This document shows positions 62,944 to 64,000 of a stretch of DNA of 64,000 nt, piece by piece. Made by a program: the position numbers and the translations under genes. The stretch comes from JAKALD01 sp963817785 (GTDB taxonomy: Bacteria; Pseudomonadota; Gammaproteobacteria; Burkholderiales; SG8-39). The number at the start of each line of letters is the position of its first letter. Position 1 is the stretch's first letter. A model generated the notes under the pieces. The model made no database searches, was not told the DNA's origin, and worked only from the letters and a program-made list of their open reading frames with translations. Location: assembly GCA_963817785.1 (NCBI GenBank), contig CAWFPL010000003.1:620001-684000 (forward strand), given 5' to 3'.

Positions 62944-64000
62944 CTAGTGAATTTCCGGCTCGGGCACGGGCGCGGTGCCTTCCAGGAAGTCGAAGTCGCA
63001 GCCCTCGTCCGCCTGGCGAATGTGGCGCGAAAAGATCGCGCCGTAGCCGCGCTCGTACTTGGCCGGCGGCTGCTTCCACGCCGCGCGGCGCTTGGCCAGC
63101 TCGGCGTCGCCGATCTTCAGCTCGAGCGCGTGGCGCGCGACGTCGAGCTCGATCGGGTCGCCGTTTTCGACCAGCGCGAGCGGGCCGCCGACGAACGATT
63201 CCGGCGCGACGTGCAGCACGCAGGTGCCGTAGCTGGTGCCGCTCATGCGTGCGTCCGAGATGCGCACCATGTCTTTCACGCCTTGCTTGAGCAGCTTCTT
63301 CGGCACCGGCAGCATGCCCCACTCCGGCATGCCCGGGCCGCCGAGCGGCCCGCCGTTCTTCAGCACCAGCACCGAGCTCGGATCGACCTCGAGGTCGTCG
63401 CGGTCGATTCTCGCCGCCATGTCGTTGTAGTCCTCGAACACGACCGCACGCCCGGTGTGCCTGAGCAGCAGCGGCGTCGCGGCGCTGGTCTTGATCACCG
63501 CGCCGTTCGGCGCCAGGTTGCCGCGCAGCACGACGATGCCGCCCGAGTCCTTGAGCGGCTCGCCGCGCGGCCGGATGACGTCATGGTCGTGGATTCTCGC
63601 CTCGTCGAGGTTTTCGCCGAGCGTGCGGCCGTTGACCGTCGGGCAGCTCAGGTGCAGCAGGTCCTTCAACTCGGCGAGCAGCGCGCGCAGGCCGCCCGCG
63701 TAGTAGAAGTCCTCCATCAGATATTTCGTGCCCGACGGCCGGACGTTGGCGAGTACCGGCGTACGCGCCGAGATCTCGTTGAAGCGCTCGAGCGGGAGCT
63801 TGAGCCCCGTGCGCCCGGCCATCGCCACGAGGTGCACGATCGCGTTGGTCGAGCCGCCGAGCGCCATCAGCGTGGTGATCGCGTTGTCGAAGGATTGCCA
63901 GGTGAGCACGTCGCGCGGCTTGAGGTCTTCCCACACCATCTCGACGATGCGCCGTCCGGTGAGCGCGGCCATGCGCGCGTGGTTGGAGTCGGGCGCCGGG
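62944..64000 (-). CDS. IlvD/Edd-family dehydratase, C-terminal part (5' end beyond the window)
   Basis: The visible 351 residues run from P-A-P-D-S-N-H-A-R-M, which corresponds to the middle of IlvD/Edd proteins, to the stop at 62944. G-G-S-T-N-A-I-V-H-L, L-A-P-N-G-A-V-I-K and R-I-S-D-A-R-M-S-G-T-S-Y-G-T are conserved; the Fe-S cysteines of the N-terminal half lie off the window. The C-terminus ends with E-G-C-D-F-D-F, closely resembling the family member at 15202-16938 in its final lines, so the two are paralogues of the sugar-acid dehydratase type. It heads the visible part of the acid-catabolism run. Confidence 0.9.
   Translation of the reverse strand, partial: PAPDSNHARMAALTGRRIVEMVWEDLKPRDVLTWQSFDNAITTLMALGGSTNAIVHLVAMAGRTGLKLPLERFNEISARTPVLANVRPSGTKYLMEDFYYAGGLRALLAELKDLLHLSCPTVNGRTLGENLDEARIHDHDVIRPRGEPLKDSGGIVVLRGNLAPNGAVIKTSAATPLLLRHTGRAVVFEDYNDMAARIDRDDLEVDPSSVLVLKNGGPLGGPGMPEWGMLPVPKKLLKQGVKDMVRISDARMSGTSYGTCVLHVAPESFVGGPLALVENGDPIELDVARHALELKIGDAELAKRRAAWKQPPAKYERGYGAIFSRHIRQADEGCDFDFLEGTAPVPEPEIH

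Noticed and set aside
1..64000. CRISPR arrays, rRNA, tRNA, riboswitches and toxin-antitoxin pairs
   Set aside because: No regularly spaced repeats, no cloverleaf or rRNA-like stretch and no recognised aptamer core were seen on either strand by reading.

Overview
The window is a very GC-rich, densely coded stretch of bacterial chromosome with more than 60 genes. Almost every gap is under 200 bp and no gap exceeds 300 bp. The gene families (TRAP transporters, IorAB-type arylpyruvate oxidoreductase, a two-domain aminobenzoyl-CoA monooxygenase/reductase, Liv-type ABC transporter, LysR/MarR/IclR regulators, IlvD/Edd dehydratases) point to an aerobic, aromatic-degrading betaproteobacterium (Burkholderiales or Rhodocyclales type). 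That is an inference from gene content; no rRNA or tRNA marker is present.

Layout. 1-7.5 kb: end of a SAM hydrolase, then a minus-strand operon running TRAP dctP-dctQ-dctM, a gentisate-dioxygenase-like cupin, an alpha/beta hydrolase, a transglutaminase-like protein and a glycerate 2-kinase. 7.6-14.2 kb: a second minus-strand operon, TRAP dctP-dctQ-dctM plus iorB-iorA, with a divergent LysR gene. 15.2-17.4 kb: an IlvD/Edd dehydratase and a secreted protein. 17.5-24.6 kb: MarR regulator, 2-aminobenzoate-CoA ligase, octopine-dehydrogenase-like protein, 3-hydroxyacyl-CoA dehydrogenase, RidA and the 2-aminobenzoyl-CoA monooxygenase/reductase, with several stop/start overlaps. 24.6-29.6 kb: tag, a secreted protein, a DapA-family aldolase diverging from an FMN alpha-hydroxy-acid dehydrogenase/3-hydroxybenzoate 6-hydroxylase pair, and a HiPIP. 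29.7-37 kb: a Rieske oxygenase alpha/beta pair with its MarR regulator, diverging from a complete livHMGFK transporter that ends at a strong hairpin terminator. 37.1-46.2 kb: a less GC-extreme island with LysR, TRAP dctP-dctQ-dctM, a decayed sulfatase, an intact sulfatase, an IclR regulator and a phenol-hydroxylase-type flavoprotein. 46.3-57.6 kb: housekeeping-like genes (aldo/keto reductase, NTP/NDP-exchange-like transporter, frameshifted lemA, M48 peptidase, YdiJ-like dehydrogenase, ankyrin protein, LLM flavoprotein, MFS remnant, DGQHR protein). 57.6-64 kb: mostly minus-strand acid catabolism (IlvD/Edd, SDR, HpaI-type aldolase, 2-hydroxyacid dehydrogenase, MhpD-type hydratase, CaiB CoA transferase).

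How the parts may work together. 3-Hydroxybenzoate 6-hydroxylase makes gentisate and the cupin dioxygenase would open its ring, although the two genes are 24 kb apart. The aminobenzoate cluster is a CoA-dependent aerobic (hybrid) route in which RidA is well placed to hydrolyse the enamine left after dearomatisation. The 37-46 kb island reads as a unit for uptake of sulfate-ester aromatics, desulfation and ring hydroxylation. Its IclR gene and its monooxygenase share a near-identical 16-bp dyad upstream, which I regard as the best new regulatory observation here.

Limits. Families were recognised by reading motifs, without searches. Substrates of the three TRAP systems, the Rieske oxygenase and the sulfatase are not determined by the sequence. 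No CRISPR array, rRNA, tRNA, integrase or insertion sequence was seen.
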